Positions 11,905-23,400 of a stretch of DNA of 64,000 bases are shown here, in pieces. The stretch is taken from NCBI GenBank assembly GCA_038030265.1, contig CM075942.1:42126751-42190750 (forward strand), in the 5' to 3' direction. The stretch comes from Corythucha ciliata. Lineage: Eukaryota; Arthropoda; Insecta; Hemiptera; Tingidae. Below the pieces are notes generated by a model. The model had not been told where the DNA came from, made no database searches, and saw nothing but the letters and a program-made list of their open reading frames with translations. The position numbers and the translations under genes were made by a program. The stretch's first letter is position 1, and each line of letters starts with the position of its first letter.

Positions 11905-14610
11905 TGGATTGCTCATCACTGCTGATAATGAATAGCCATAAAATTAGCTCCAAGTGGAGCTTAAAGTGGATGAGAGGGGTGGAGTTTCAAAGTAAATACG
12001 GGAAGAGAGTTATGTTGCCATAACTACACAAGGAGAGGGACAGGGTAATTGTTTATCAGGGGACGACCTGCCCCCTCCACGCCCTTCGAGTCCGCTGTGA
12101 GCAATCCAGGTTTATATATCGTTGGCTAAAACTGACTATTATCTTTTAATAATAAAAATGCTAAAGAAAAAGTTGTTTCATGTTGACTGTAGTTCTCATC
12201 CGAGGTTTCCCTCTTGAAGTCTTAGTTGCCACCCACCAACTCTTCATCCGGACGAGTCGTGTCCAGAAAACCCAGATCCCAGGTGATCATCTGATAAATA
12301 GTTTGTACCCGGTTCTCTCAGGGTTCTTACTGAGTGTTGTAAAATCTAAGGAACATAAAGGCTTTACTTCGCTGAAACAAAAAAAATACACTAAAAATTA
12401 AATATAATCCGACTCGGCCAGGTGGAGAGCTCTCCCAAACAAAACAAAGAAACTTCGTAAAAAGAAAAAAAATAATAATAATAAAAAATAAATCTTGCTT
12501 AAACAATCAAAAATCTTCTCGCTGACCAATACGATGACATGTAACGACGAATCTGCAGTCTCACATTGACCTTCGCGGTGAGAGGCGGGAGGAGACAAAA
12601 AAAAATCCGTTATCGTACGGAGGCCAATTACAGGGTCGTTTAGAGCCCTATAATGTATAAATTAATTGTGCTGCTGAGGACATCTGTGGAAGGACACACT
12701 CACCCAGGGTACGACGGGACCAATGTAACAGATTTAATCCTCTGCAAAAAGACACAAGATGCACAGCACCATCAACCCCGGCACGGAAGCGGCGTATACA
12801 CCGAACAAGCTAGAGGGGACTCGTTAGCCAAAGCTCAAGTGACTTTTTTTTTTCTTTTTTTTTTTTTTATACCTGATAAACCAAGCTGTCTGCCTACACT
12901 TAACTCCAGTGTTCACCATAAATTTATTTCACCGTACCCACAGGGCTCTTGCAGTAAAGAAAAATCAATACAATTTACTCCGTGCTCTCCTTAATATCAC
13001 GGTAAAAAGACTCCCTGACCAGAGTTCACTTCAAAACCAAACGAAAGAGACTCTTTATCGTCTAACACCTCTCCTCCCCCCACAGACAACTAAAAATACC
13101 GCTACAAGTTCATGCAGCAGCATTGTTGAAGCATCCAAGAGCACAGCAAAATCTGATCAAAGGGAGGATGCTGGCTCCTGCTTCGTCCTAATGAGCCTAA
13201 CCAGGGCTAGGCTGGCTCCTTCGGGTCCTTTCGGCTGGAGTTTCCAACTATCAGCTCCATCCCAATATTGTCCGAATAGGCAGCAAAGAAGCCTAAAAAA
13301 ATTACTATTCACCTTCAAAATTTGATTTACAGGCAGGCACGGATCCGGATTTTTCTGAAGATGGGGCGGACAAAAGAGTTCCACCACATGGTTTTGGTTT
13401 CCAAATTTCAGTCGCAATCGAGCCCTTTCACATTTTATCCTTGAAAAGGTCCCCTATTCTTACTTCGGCGGCTTTTCTTACTTTTGATTTGGATTATTTG
13501 CATCGCAAAACGAGGAATTGGTGCGCTTTCTCGATTTTAGACGCGAAAGAGCAATTTTTCTTCTTTTAACCACGAATTTTCGTTTTTCTCAGTTTTTTCC
13601 GTAAGTGTGTGCGTCTTCTCAATTCTAACGTGAACGAGCCCCTTTTCTTATTTCTAGCCGTGAAAAGGTCTCCATAAACTGCGAATCAGCGTATTTTCTT
13701 TATTTTGGCCCGCAACGTAGTATCGTGAGACCACGAGTATGTGTGTGTTTTCTCAAATTAAGATGAAAATACGAGCTCTATTTCTCAGTTGTATCCACGC
13801 TTAGGACTTTTTCCTCCATCTTAGTTGTGAATTGACGGAACTTTGATCACAGACCGTACCCAAGGAACAGGGCATTATTATTCATATTTTTCTCAATTTT
13901 CGAGAGGATGTTACAACGAAAAGGTGCGGTTTTTTCTACATTTCGGCCCCGGACTAATGCAAACGTTCCGTAATAACAGCGCATGCTAATCTTAAGGGCT
14001 ATTCGGGCAGCCGGGAGTCGATAATATCGACCAACTTCAGTGACAAGGAATAACGGTTCCACATTCTGCTTCTTTTAGAGCCGCTAACGGGGCACAAAGG
14101 GTATTGGCCGTAACCGGTTTCGAACAGTTTTGAGGGACTCATAAACCGCTTCCGCCACGAATCAAAATATGTAGGTATTTTGAAATAGCACCTTTTTGGC
14201 GGGGTTTCACTAGTTGTGCTTCCTGTACCTTTTTTCCTAAACTTTGACCGTAATTTAACGCCAATCCCGGATTTCAGAGACTCATTTGAATCTCCGGGAA
14301 ACTGTACAGGAGCGTTATATCTTACTTTTTCAAAGTTCAATCCAGAAATAACTGTAAAACACCTTTGAACTTGGATCTTGGAAATTCATACTCTCCTGTC
14401 GCCTTATTAGAACTTCCTGGAGACTAAAATCCTGATTCCTGAGATCCTGAATTGTCGAAGAAATACGGGGCGTGACTGAAGGAAGGTCGAGGAATCACCT
14501 GTGAATCCCTCCGCCCCTTAACAACTGGACATAGTTTCCGAAATCGAGATGGATTTTCAAGCTGAAGTTGAATGAACATTGCAATGCCTCAGCATGTTTT
14601 TTTGTCCGAA

Positions 14611-14650
14611 GGGGGGGGGGGCGTGTCCCGTGCGACACGTCCCCCCCCCC
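14611..14650. repeat. G10/C10 palindrome
   Basis: Ten G, then GCGTGTC, a CCGTGC loop, GACACGT and ten C form a hairpin of about 17 bp with one mismatch. It may be a structured target site, the tip of an inverted-repeat element or an assembly problem spot. Confidence 0.55.
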
Positions 14651-14822
14651 TCTTTGGATTTAAGCCTGTTTACAGTTGGCAATTAAGTCAATAATACAGC
14701 CTGTGAGTACGGGAGCCCTGAGACGGGATTTGAACCCGTCTCTCCGCACCCACACACATCAACTTCATTTATGGAGTCCCTCGATTCGATTTCTGGAATG
14801 CCTCTACGCCGTACACAGTACA

Positions 14823-15075
14823 CCGTCCGGGCCATATTTTGCCCCAGGATTGCTCGAAAAAACTCGTTCTTTCGCACATAGACTCCATTTTCTATCTAGT
14901 TGGTCCTCACATCTGATCAGTTTGATCAACTAACTCCCTGTGTTCTTGTGGGCCAAAAACGGGTCCAAAATGGGGGATTTTCTAAGGTTTTGAGATCGTA
15001 GGGGTGTGGGGTGTCGATTTTCATGTAATTTCAAGCCGGATTTGGATATATTAATGAATAATAAACCCATGCGTA
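14823..15075 (-). repeat. Dispersed repeat copy shared with 49,290-49,560
   Basis: About 250 bp here matches the core of the nested element near 49.4 kb in opposite orientation. Shared pieces include the CGAAAGAACGAGTTTTTTCG block, GGTGTCGATTTTCATGTAAT and TAATGAATAATAAACCCAT. The terminal inverted repeats of the 49-kb copy are not seen here, so this is a fragment. Confidence 0.65.
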
Positions 15076-15760
15076 AAATTTGCAACGTTTTCAAAAAAAC
15101 ATGGCTTTTGAGTCATGCGGTTGTAAAACCCCACCGCGTGATCGGCACTGGGAATACGCTGGATGTAGGAAAACCCCGAAGAACTTGCTGTTCGACAAAA
15201 AAACATAAGCATAATTAAAATCATAAAGAGCATAATCTAATATTTTATTTGGACTGACAACTCAGCCTTCTAAAACTGAAAAGTTTCTTTTGCGAAACTA
15301 TTTTGAAACTCTATCTGAATTCTACAAACTTTTGGATTGGCTACAAACTGAGCATTCCGCAAATTTTCACCTTTTCCCATAAAATAAGAATACTTTAAAG
15401 TATAATAATAAAAAAATATATGACCAAACAAAAGTCTCGCCGCTTTCCCTTTTAAAACTCACCCATTAATTCAATTTAGCTTCGTAAACTGAATGCAGTT
15501 AACTCAAAATTACCATCTCGACGAACTTATGCCCGAACCCCTCGCCACCGTGTCTCATTTTGCGTTTATGCGTTGTAAGATATCAGGGGGCGAGTATAAG
15601 GACTACAAATTTTAAGGTGGACGTTTTATTTTTATAAATACGCGTAAGGCTTCATGGGGCTTGCTACTTATGCAATAATCTTAATAATTAAATGTCCTTT
15701 AGCTTTAAAAACAAATGTCAAGTACGCTCTGCACTCCGTTGTAACCTATTAACTAATAAA

Positions 15761-15766
15761 TTTATT
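15761..15766 (-). terminator. Candidate polyadenylation signal (AATAAA) of the giant gene
   Basis: The minus strand reads AATAAA about 90 bases past the stop at 15,855. It supports the giant gene ending here and not continuing into the FN3/Ig gene at 9.9 kb. The hexamer is common in AT-rich DNA, so it is weak evidence by itself. Confidence 0.4.
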
Positions 15767-15854
15767 TACAAATTTTCGCTGCTATTCGTAAAGAGAACTA
15801 TAGCTTGAATGAATTGCCGATGAGTAACTTTTCCAATGAGAGAGTAATGACTGA

Positions 15855-17437
15855 CTACTGGAAGTTTCCTTCAAAATTGATGATAACGAGGAAGTTCTTT
15901 CTAGCCATCGTGAAGGAGTTTGTGATCTGGCACGCTCTCGAACCTTCAAAAATGAAAAATAAAATAATGTTCGTGTTCCTTTCCGAAGGGAGAGGGTCCT
16001 TCAAGCTCAAGGCGTTTACTTCTAGTGTAACAAAAGCTCTGTCAGTGCCGTAAATATTTCGGGCCATTATGAAATATGTTCCTCGGTCGTCCGATGTCAC
16101 TCTTTTCAATGTTAATCGGACATACTCTCCGAAGGTCTCTTTAAGCGTTCTGCAGCTTGTCGTTATGTCTTTAATTCCTCGCATTAAGAAAACTGAAAAT
16201 GAAATGTGAAAGTTTGTCAGTTAATCGAGATGAACAGTTTCTTTAAAGGCCTCTCTTACCTTGAGGGCGGGGCTCGCCTGAGACATAACAAGTAACCGTC
16301 ATGTCTTCACCGGAGCTCAGAGTCATTCGAGTATCAGGTCGGACGGTGAACTGCGCTGGTTTCTCGTGGGCTCGCCTTTCGACCACTTGTATCGTTGTGG
16401 TGGTGTCGACAGCGCCGCGTCGACCACCGAATACGCGACAAGTGTACACACCGGATTCGGATGGGGTTGCTCCCTCGAGGAGGAGTGTGTACAGACCACC
16501 GTCGACTAGGTAGTGAACGCGAGGGGAATACCGTGGCAAAGGGTTCCCAGCGTGAAGCCAGGTGACTTCGGGTCGGTGGCATCCTGCGGGAGAGAGTATT
16601 ACGATTCTCGGTGTCTACGGAATTGAATTGAGTTCGGGATACTTACCCGCAACTTGTACGTGAACTGCAATAGTTCCTCCAGATGGAACTACTGGGTCAG
16701 CTAACAGGCCAGTTACTCTCGGCATGCCTATATCAGCTCCTTTGATTGACAAACAGATTTCACGAGGCATGTTGGCCTCCAATTCTACAGTCCAAAAACA
16801 ATTTTAAGTAATTCGAAGCAATAAAATAATCTAAAATTCACTGTTCTTCAACCTGATTCGATAGTTTCCCACGGTTTGCTGTCATCATCGTCATCTTTCA
16901 AAACAACCCTCACGGTACAGGTTGTTGCTGCCTGGCCGTCCACATTTTTCACAATACAAGTGTATTGTCCCGAATCGGAAAGTATGGCGTTGTCGACTTC
17001 AAGGGCTGCCACGCCGAAATTCCACGACGTTTTATATCTCGACGACTCAGTGTGAAGGGAAATGGGTTTACCGTCCTTCAGCCAGTCAATACTTGGCTCC
17101 GAGTCGCCCGTTATGTTACACGTTAGTCGAATCCTTCCTCCGTGAACAACGGTCTTGTCACACAGGCCATTGCAAATGTAGGCTCTTCTTTCAAACTGGA
17201 ATAAATTGTGTGTTACTATTTTTTGAAAAAAACGGGTAAGTGTCTTGGATGGTCGTTAATTGACTTACGAGATCGAGTTTGCCTATCGATCTCGACCGTG
17301 TGGGGGTCATCGATCTGGTTGGTGTAGGAGGCCGAATTCTTGTCGAAGTTAGTTGGTCAAGGTGCCGCCTTGAGCTTGAGAGACTCAGATTGGAGTAGGA
17401 AGTGGTAGTTAACGCTTTTTCGAACGGACTCATTGAT
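15855..17437 (-). CDS. C-terminal block of the giant gene: basic linker and three Ig domains
   Basis: Exon 17437-17269 encodes a Ser/Thr/Arg-rich linker (SRRHLDQL, TRSMTPTRSRS) that continues the basic tail of the giant exon. Exon 17195-16853 holds a whole Ig domain (CNITG, WLKDG, SGQYTCIVKN). Exons 16784-16647 and 16583-16260 form a second Ig (VTWLHAG, SGVYTCRVFGG) and start a third, which exon 16192-15855 completes (DRGTYFIMARNIYG, FVTLEV). All junctions are in phase. The final exon either ends at a stop at 15,855 or splices at 16,020 to an exon I cannot identify. Confidence 0.75.
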
Positions 17438-20400
17438 CTATTATTCAAAAATCTTGAGTTATTCGAAAAATTTAAATTTTAAAACATATAGTAGTGCAGT
17501 TGTAATTCGAGGCTACAACGATCATTCGATGTTCCATAACATGACTCACGTTAAAATATTCAAAAAACCCTTAAACCCCTCTTCCTTACATTCTCGTTAG
17601 TAATTTTGAAGTGCAAACGATTATTGTAAATCGTGGTTAAATTTGTGGTGAAATCACACCAATCTCTTTCCCCTGCACAGAATAAATGAAACAATTTACC
17701 TTCTGCCTCTGCTTGAAGATCTGGCCGGAGTTGGTTGGTAGCGAGTAGCGTCGAGTAAAAGGGATCCACCGATGTCTCTATACGGGCTGGAAGGTCTCCT
17801 CGATCGGTGATAATTCGAAGGGCTTTCGAAGTCGACATCCGCCGTCGAGAATTCTAGATGTTTCCAATTTTGTTCTTTACTTCGATCCCACTTGTACGCT
17901 TTGCCCACGTCCTGACTAGGGATCGACTCCGCGGACATCGCGTATTTTTTAGCGTAGCCTCTTACGGGCGCCGTTGACATGGGCAGGTAGTCTTGACTTT
18001 TATACTCTCGAAGTAGTAGTTGCTTCGCGCGAGAGTCGGATGGTCGGAAGCGTCTGTACCGGCGCTGAGGGCGCTCGTCCTCGTCAGGTGGTTGATAGTC
18101 CATGAGCTCGACGACAGTGATTCCTCGAGTCGAATGAACGCCTATGTCATTGGGTTTTGTTTTGGTCGTGACGGTTGAAGTGTACTCGAATTGAGGCTCG
18201 CATAGTTCTTTCCTAATGTTGTCAATTCGAGCTTTACTTTCATCAATAATTTTTTTTTTTAATTCGTTTTCTTCTTCCACTATGTTTGATGTAATTATTC
18301 GAGGAACGGCTGTAGTTTGTTCTATCTCGACTACCTCAGTCTTTGACTTCGGAACTTCCATTTCCTCGAGTTTTAGTTTAATTTTCTCTTCAACCTCTGG
18401 TTCGAGTTCAAATTTTTCTTTCTTCTTCACCTCCTGCACATTGTCACTTTTATCTTCAATTATTTTCTCTTCTAATTTAGTTGACTCAAGATCTTTCTTC
18501 ACACTTTTAACTCCGTCCTTGAAGTTCACTCGTTTCTCGGACTTGAGACTCGCAACACACTGCCGAACGACATTCACAACCTCCTGGCAAATTTTCGCGA
18601 CGCCCGACCGTTTGAATTTCGAATCCAAAGATGAAAGGCACTTCTCCACTTTTTTAATACGTTCTTCGGACTCCTGTTCCAAAGATTCGTCTATTCCACG
18701 ATCTATCAGTTCTCCTAGAGATTTCAGCGAGTCATCTAGAGTTTTTATCCTTTGAGGCATATCGATAATCCAGTCGAGAGCGGTTTTTGCTGTTTTAATG
18801 TCCTTGAGCTTTTGTAGAACTTCGTCAATGTCAGTCATTGTCGCGCAATTAACACTAGCTTTGGTGACTGTAGATACGTTTGAGTTGTAAACTTTAGGGA
18901 ATGACAAGATAATTCGCTCAATTTTTTGTTTTTCTGGACGAAGTTTAGTTGCTGCGTTGACGAAACTTTCACAGACTCCAAGTCCCAACCATTTACAGCC
19001 CTCTTTTTTCAAAGCAGCAGTTGATAACTTCAAATTCTTGATTACTGGTTGAAGTTGATTGAACCTAGCCGCTAAGGACGAGTCCGAAGTGGACGAGTCA
19101 AGCTGCTCATTGATTTCCAGAAGATAGTCTTGAACTACTTTGGGTTTATGTTCGATTTGATTCAGAATTCGTGCTACAGTTTTTAGTTCTGGAGGGTTCT
19201 GCCCTGTTTTCAGAACTTCTTCCGCCTGTTTAACAAAGCTCTGTTGTGCGGAACAATGCCGGAATAATTGAAGTAGCTGATTGGCTAAATTAGGTGCTTT
19301 ACTCTCTTCGTTACTCCCAACCAAAGCCTTTTCAAGAATTTCCACTGGTCCGACTAGTTTATTCAAGGATGAAAAAATTGGTTCATGGTCTTTCAAAGGC
19401 GTCAGTTGAGTCTGAATTTCAGTCAATGGTCGTTTCAAACTTTCTGAAATTCTTGGGCACTTAATTAAAATAGCGACTATTGAATTGAGTTCACCAGCAG
19501 TCACAGGGCGCTTGTTCAAGAGTCCCTCAGCTTTCAAAAGTGTCGTCTGTACTTCTGCGCCCGTCCTTACTACTTTAACGATATCATTACAGAGTTTAAG
19601 TTCTTCAACGTTCATGTCGGTTGGTAGCGATCTTTCTAAAGAATCTATCGTCGGTGTTAGTTTGTCCGCGATAATGTCCAACTCAGTTGTCGGGGGAGTC
19701 AAACTCAATTTACTGACTAAAATTGTCAGATTTTCATTCACTGCTTTAATTTTCAAATGTTTGTTTAGTGTGTCGATAATAAGTAGCGCTTGTCCCGCCT
19801 TATCCATACCCACTTTTAGCAACCCTTCAACTTCGCTTATCCAAGACCTGTCCGTTTTGAGAATCTGTACGATCTGTTGGCAAGTTGTCGTCATTTGTGT
19901 CGAGTGCAAACCGGACAAACTCTGCTCAAACTCGTCCAAAGCCGGCTCGAGTGTTTGGAATTTTGCGTCCAATTTGGAGTCTGGCTCAAACTGTTCCATA
20001 TGTCTCAAAACGTTTAGCAACCCGTGCGTTACCTTTGGAGGTTTATTGGGAATTTGGGACAAAGATTGGACGATTTGTTGCAAATCTTTGATAGTTTTTA
20101 CTCTTCCTTTTTGAATCTTTTCGTTTACCTCAGTCAGTATACGCCTTTCTGTGATTGGAGCCTGCACAGTTTCAACAGTCTTCCTCGCCAATAAAACACA
20201 CGAGTCATTCTGCACTTCTTTTTCCAATGATGACACTAATTTATCCAGAATTTTAATGGGCTCCAATATCGTTGTCTCGATCGAGTCATCTGGGGACAGC
20301 CGCTCAGATTTTTTCAAAAGTGTCGACAAAGAGTCATTCAGAACGCTTGATCGAGAGGGCAGCTTCAAAAGGATTTGAAGCACTGGCATGAGATCCTTAA

Positions 20401-23400
20401 TTTTTTCAATTCCTTGTTTGATGAGTGAATCTGCTTGTTTCTCTAAAATTGGCACTTTAAGGGCCCTTATCATTTCACGGCATGGCTCAGCTATTCCACT
20501 GTCACTCTCCATCTCGCGCTCTATAGATTCCACATGGGATGCGAGGTCAACCGAATTTAGTGTACGGTCAGGCTCATGAGATTGAAGTTGAACTTTGAGA
20601 GCTTGCAAAGGTTTCAGAAGGGTTTCAACACTACCTGATTTTATTAAAGATTCAACGAAGCTTAGAAGTTGTTCAACATTTTCCAAATTTTTAAATTTCA
20701 GTTTTTTAGAATCCTCTACAATTTCTTTCGATTTCTGAAGGATGTCAGCCAATCCTTGGCAGGCTTCCGTTAATTTGTCATTGCACGAGGCAGTCTTGAC
20801 TTTAGCGTGGAGCCCCTCGAACAAACCGATAATATTATCCGGCGTTTTAGCGATGGGTTGTTTCAAATCACACGCTTCTATTTCTTGCAATAAATGCTTA
20901 GTGTCGTCAGTGGCGACACATGGCACCACTTGTTCCAACAGAGAGACTATTTGCTTCAAATCTCCCAGTGACATCGTTTGGGATTGTACACTTCGACTTA
21001 TTTTAGAAATTTTCGAAGCGTCAATGATGGAACTCTTAACAGATTTGACCAGTTTTTGAGTGAGTTTGATATCCGGTTGAGTGCTGTCGTCGATGAACTT
21101 TAAGTTGTGGTTCAAGGCTTCGATAGGTTTAGCCAAATCCTCGGCCACTGAAGTTAATTCCTGTTCGGAAGATATCTTCTCAAGCATCTCTAGTATTACT
21201 ACGAGACATTGTTCGATAGTCTTCTGATCACTTTTCAGGGTTAAAAGTGATGCAACGCATTTTTTGAGGTCACTTACAGTAAACAAGTGCATCATATTGT
21301 TCTCAATTTCTTTGATTTTATTTCCAGTGCTCTCTGCAGTAGTGGCGAACTGAATTAATCTTTCACATATCCCCATTACTTCCGGGTCTTCATTCGTTTG
21401 ACTGATTTCAATAGTTAGCCTGTCCAACGCTGATTTCAGTGCCTGGGGTTCTAAAGTACCAGACATCAAATTCTCTACATCTCGGAAAGCCATGATCACC
21501 TTTTCGTTCCAGAGACGGGCCTTCACTAATTTCTGGATGACTTCCCGAACATTTTCTAGTTTCGCCAAGTTATGGCTCTGGACCTGGGCGGCTTTGAGTG
21601 ATTCCATTCGTCTCTCAGCTGACTCCAGTGCCTCTGTGACTTTTCGACTCAGTTCTTCTTGCTTGTCAAGCTTCAAAGGTGGAAGCGATTCAACTACGGA
21701 ATCCAGGGGGGCGTTTTTCCCCAGTTTTTGTAACTTAGCAATTGCCAAATTGATATTCTCCGATGATTTTACGCTGGCGTTGTCAAGAATAGCCTCCAAG
21801 GCATCTGCCAAATCGCCGATCGTGACAATGTCTCGTTTAATGAGGCTATCGATTTTTGTCTTCGTTTGCATTTTGATATACAATCCTTGGAGATACTTCA
21901 CCAGACGAAGGCTAATTTGGAGAAGTCGGGATGATTTACAATCTGCGAACGTCGTGGATAGACTGGTAACGTCTAAACCAGCGCCGAAAATTACGTTAAT
22001 GTCATCATCTGGTCTGAATTGATCGAGTTTTAATTTTATTTGCGTGAAACACTGTTCTAAACCTGATTTGTCGTTCAACTTATCGATGATTTCGGAAAGA
22101 TCTCGAATAGTTTTGGGACCAACATCGATAAGTTTTTCCAGTTCCTCAAGTTCCGATTTTTTGGATATTTCCATTTCGGCTTCGCTGATCATTTTCCGAC
22201 AAAGCTTTATTAAATTCGATTTATTTCCCTCGATTTCCAAGGATTCAACACTGTTCTGTAGCCCTACCAGTGGAGTTTTCAACCTTTGGCCTATATCAGT
22301 CGACTGAGATAGCTCAGCCTGCAACTTTTTCAGCCCATTTTCAAGCACAGCCGGCTTTCTCGATACACTGGACAATCCATCGACAATTTGCATCATATGT
22401 TGAACAGTTGAAATCCGTCGTTCCAACAGTTTTTCCACTTCTTCTAATTTTCTTTGATCACTCGCAGCCTGTCTGATGACGTCGTCCATCTTCTGAAGAA
22501 TCGGCACTAGGGCTGCTGTTTCAGCCGTTTCCGTGGAGCTCTCGAGGAGGGACAATACTTTGGATAGGGAGGCATTTTCGATTTCGATGTTGGAGTTGAT
22601 ATTGTTGAGCTCAGCCGTTAGATTTTGAAATTTCGGTTCTACAGTACTGATGGCTTCCGATATTTCGGCTAGTTGTCCCACTGTAGTTAGCTGATTTTGG
22701 ATTAATTTTTGTGCTTTAACTATTTTCACTCGTCTTTCAGCTCTCGGTAGTATTTTTCCCAAAAGTTTTTCGCACAAAGTTATCGATTTTGATTGATTAG
22801 GCTTCACTGAGTTCAATTCATGTTTCATGTTGGACAAAGGAACTGCCAATAGTTCTAGTGAATCATCCAAATTTTGAGTTTTTGTCTTTTCCAGTTCGGC
22901 TAATACCTTGTCAATGCTTTCCAGTTTCACCTCTTGTTTGGCATACGTCAAAATATCCACAACTTGCTTCACGTTTGGATATTTCTCGCTTTCCACTATA
23001 GCCAAGAGGGGGCTTGATACCAATGCCATTCTAACGACCGGCTGAACAGATGCAATAAATAATTTTGTTAGGGCCGTACTGGCCACCTTTTCGAGAGTAC
23101 TCAGAGGTCCTTCTAAGTGCTCAGCGAGGACATCCATGGACTCATTCGAATCAAATTGTTTCAGGATTTGATGTAAGCTTGTCAATTTATCCCTATTCGG
23201 CTCTTGCAGGCTATGCAAGTTGGCCACCAGGTTCTCGAGATATCCCGCTGTAGCATTGTCCACTGTTGTGGATTTGATGAGTTGAACGGTTTCATGATGT
23301 TTGACTGAACTCACTATCTGTCTGCATAATTTCACTGCGGATGATTTGTCTTCGGAAGAGGCTATAGCCTGTAAATGAGCCACCATAGGTTTCAAGTCAC

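Larger units (their letters stand above)
9893..15760. other. 5.9-kb intergenic stretch between the two minus-strand genes
   Basis: It contains two small inverted-repeat elements, poly-A/T tracts (12.4-12.9 kb) and a degraded AATTTT/CGCGAA-rich tract (13.46-13.83 kb) resembling the minisatellite at 62 kb. It also contains a G/C hairpin and a dispersed-repeat copy near 15 kb. The promoter of the FN3/Ig gene should lie next to 9,892, but no core element was recognised. Confidence 0.45.

Noticed and set aside
14700..14780. tRNA-like T arm (GGGTTCAAATCCC) on the minus strand
   Set aside because: The B box and stem look good, but no matching A box, anticodon arm or acceptor stem was found upstream. 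At best it is a SINE or tRNA relic.
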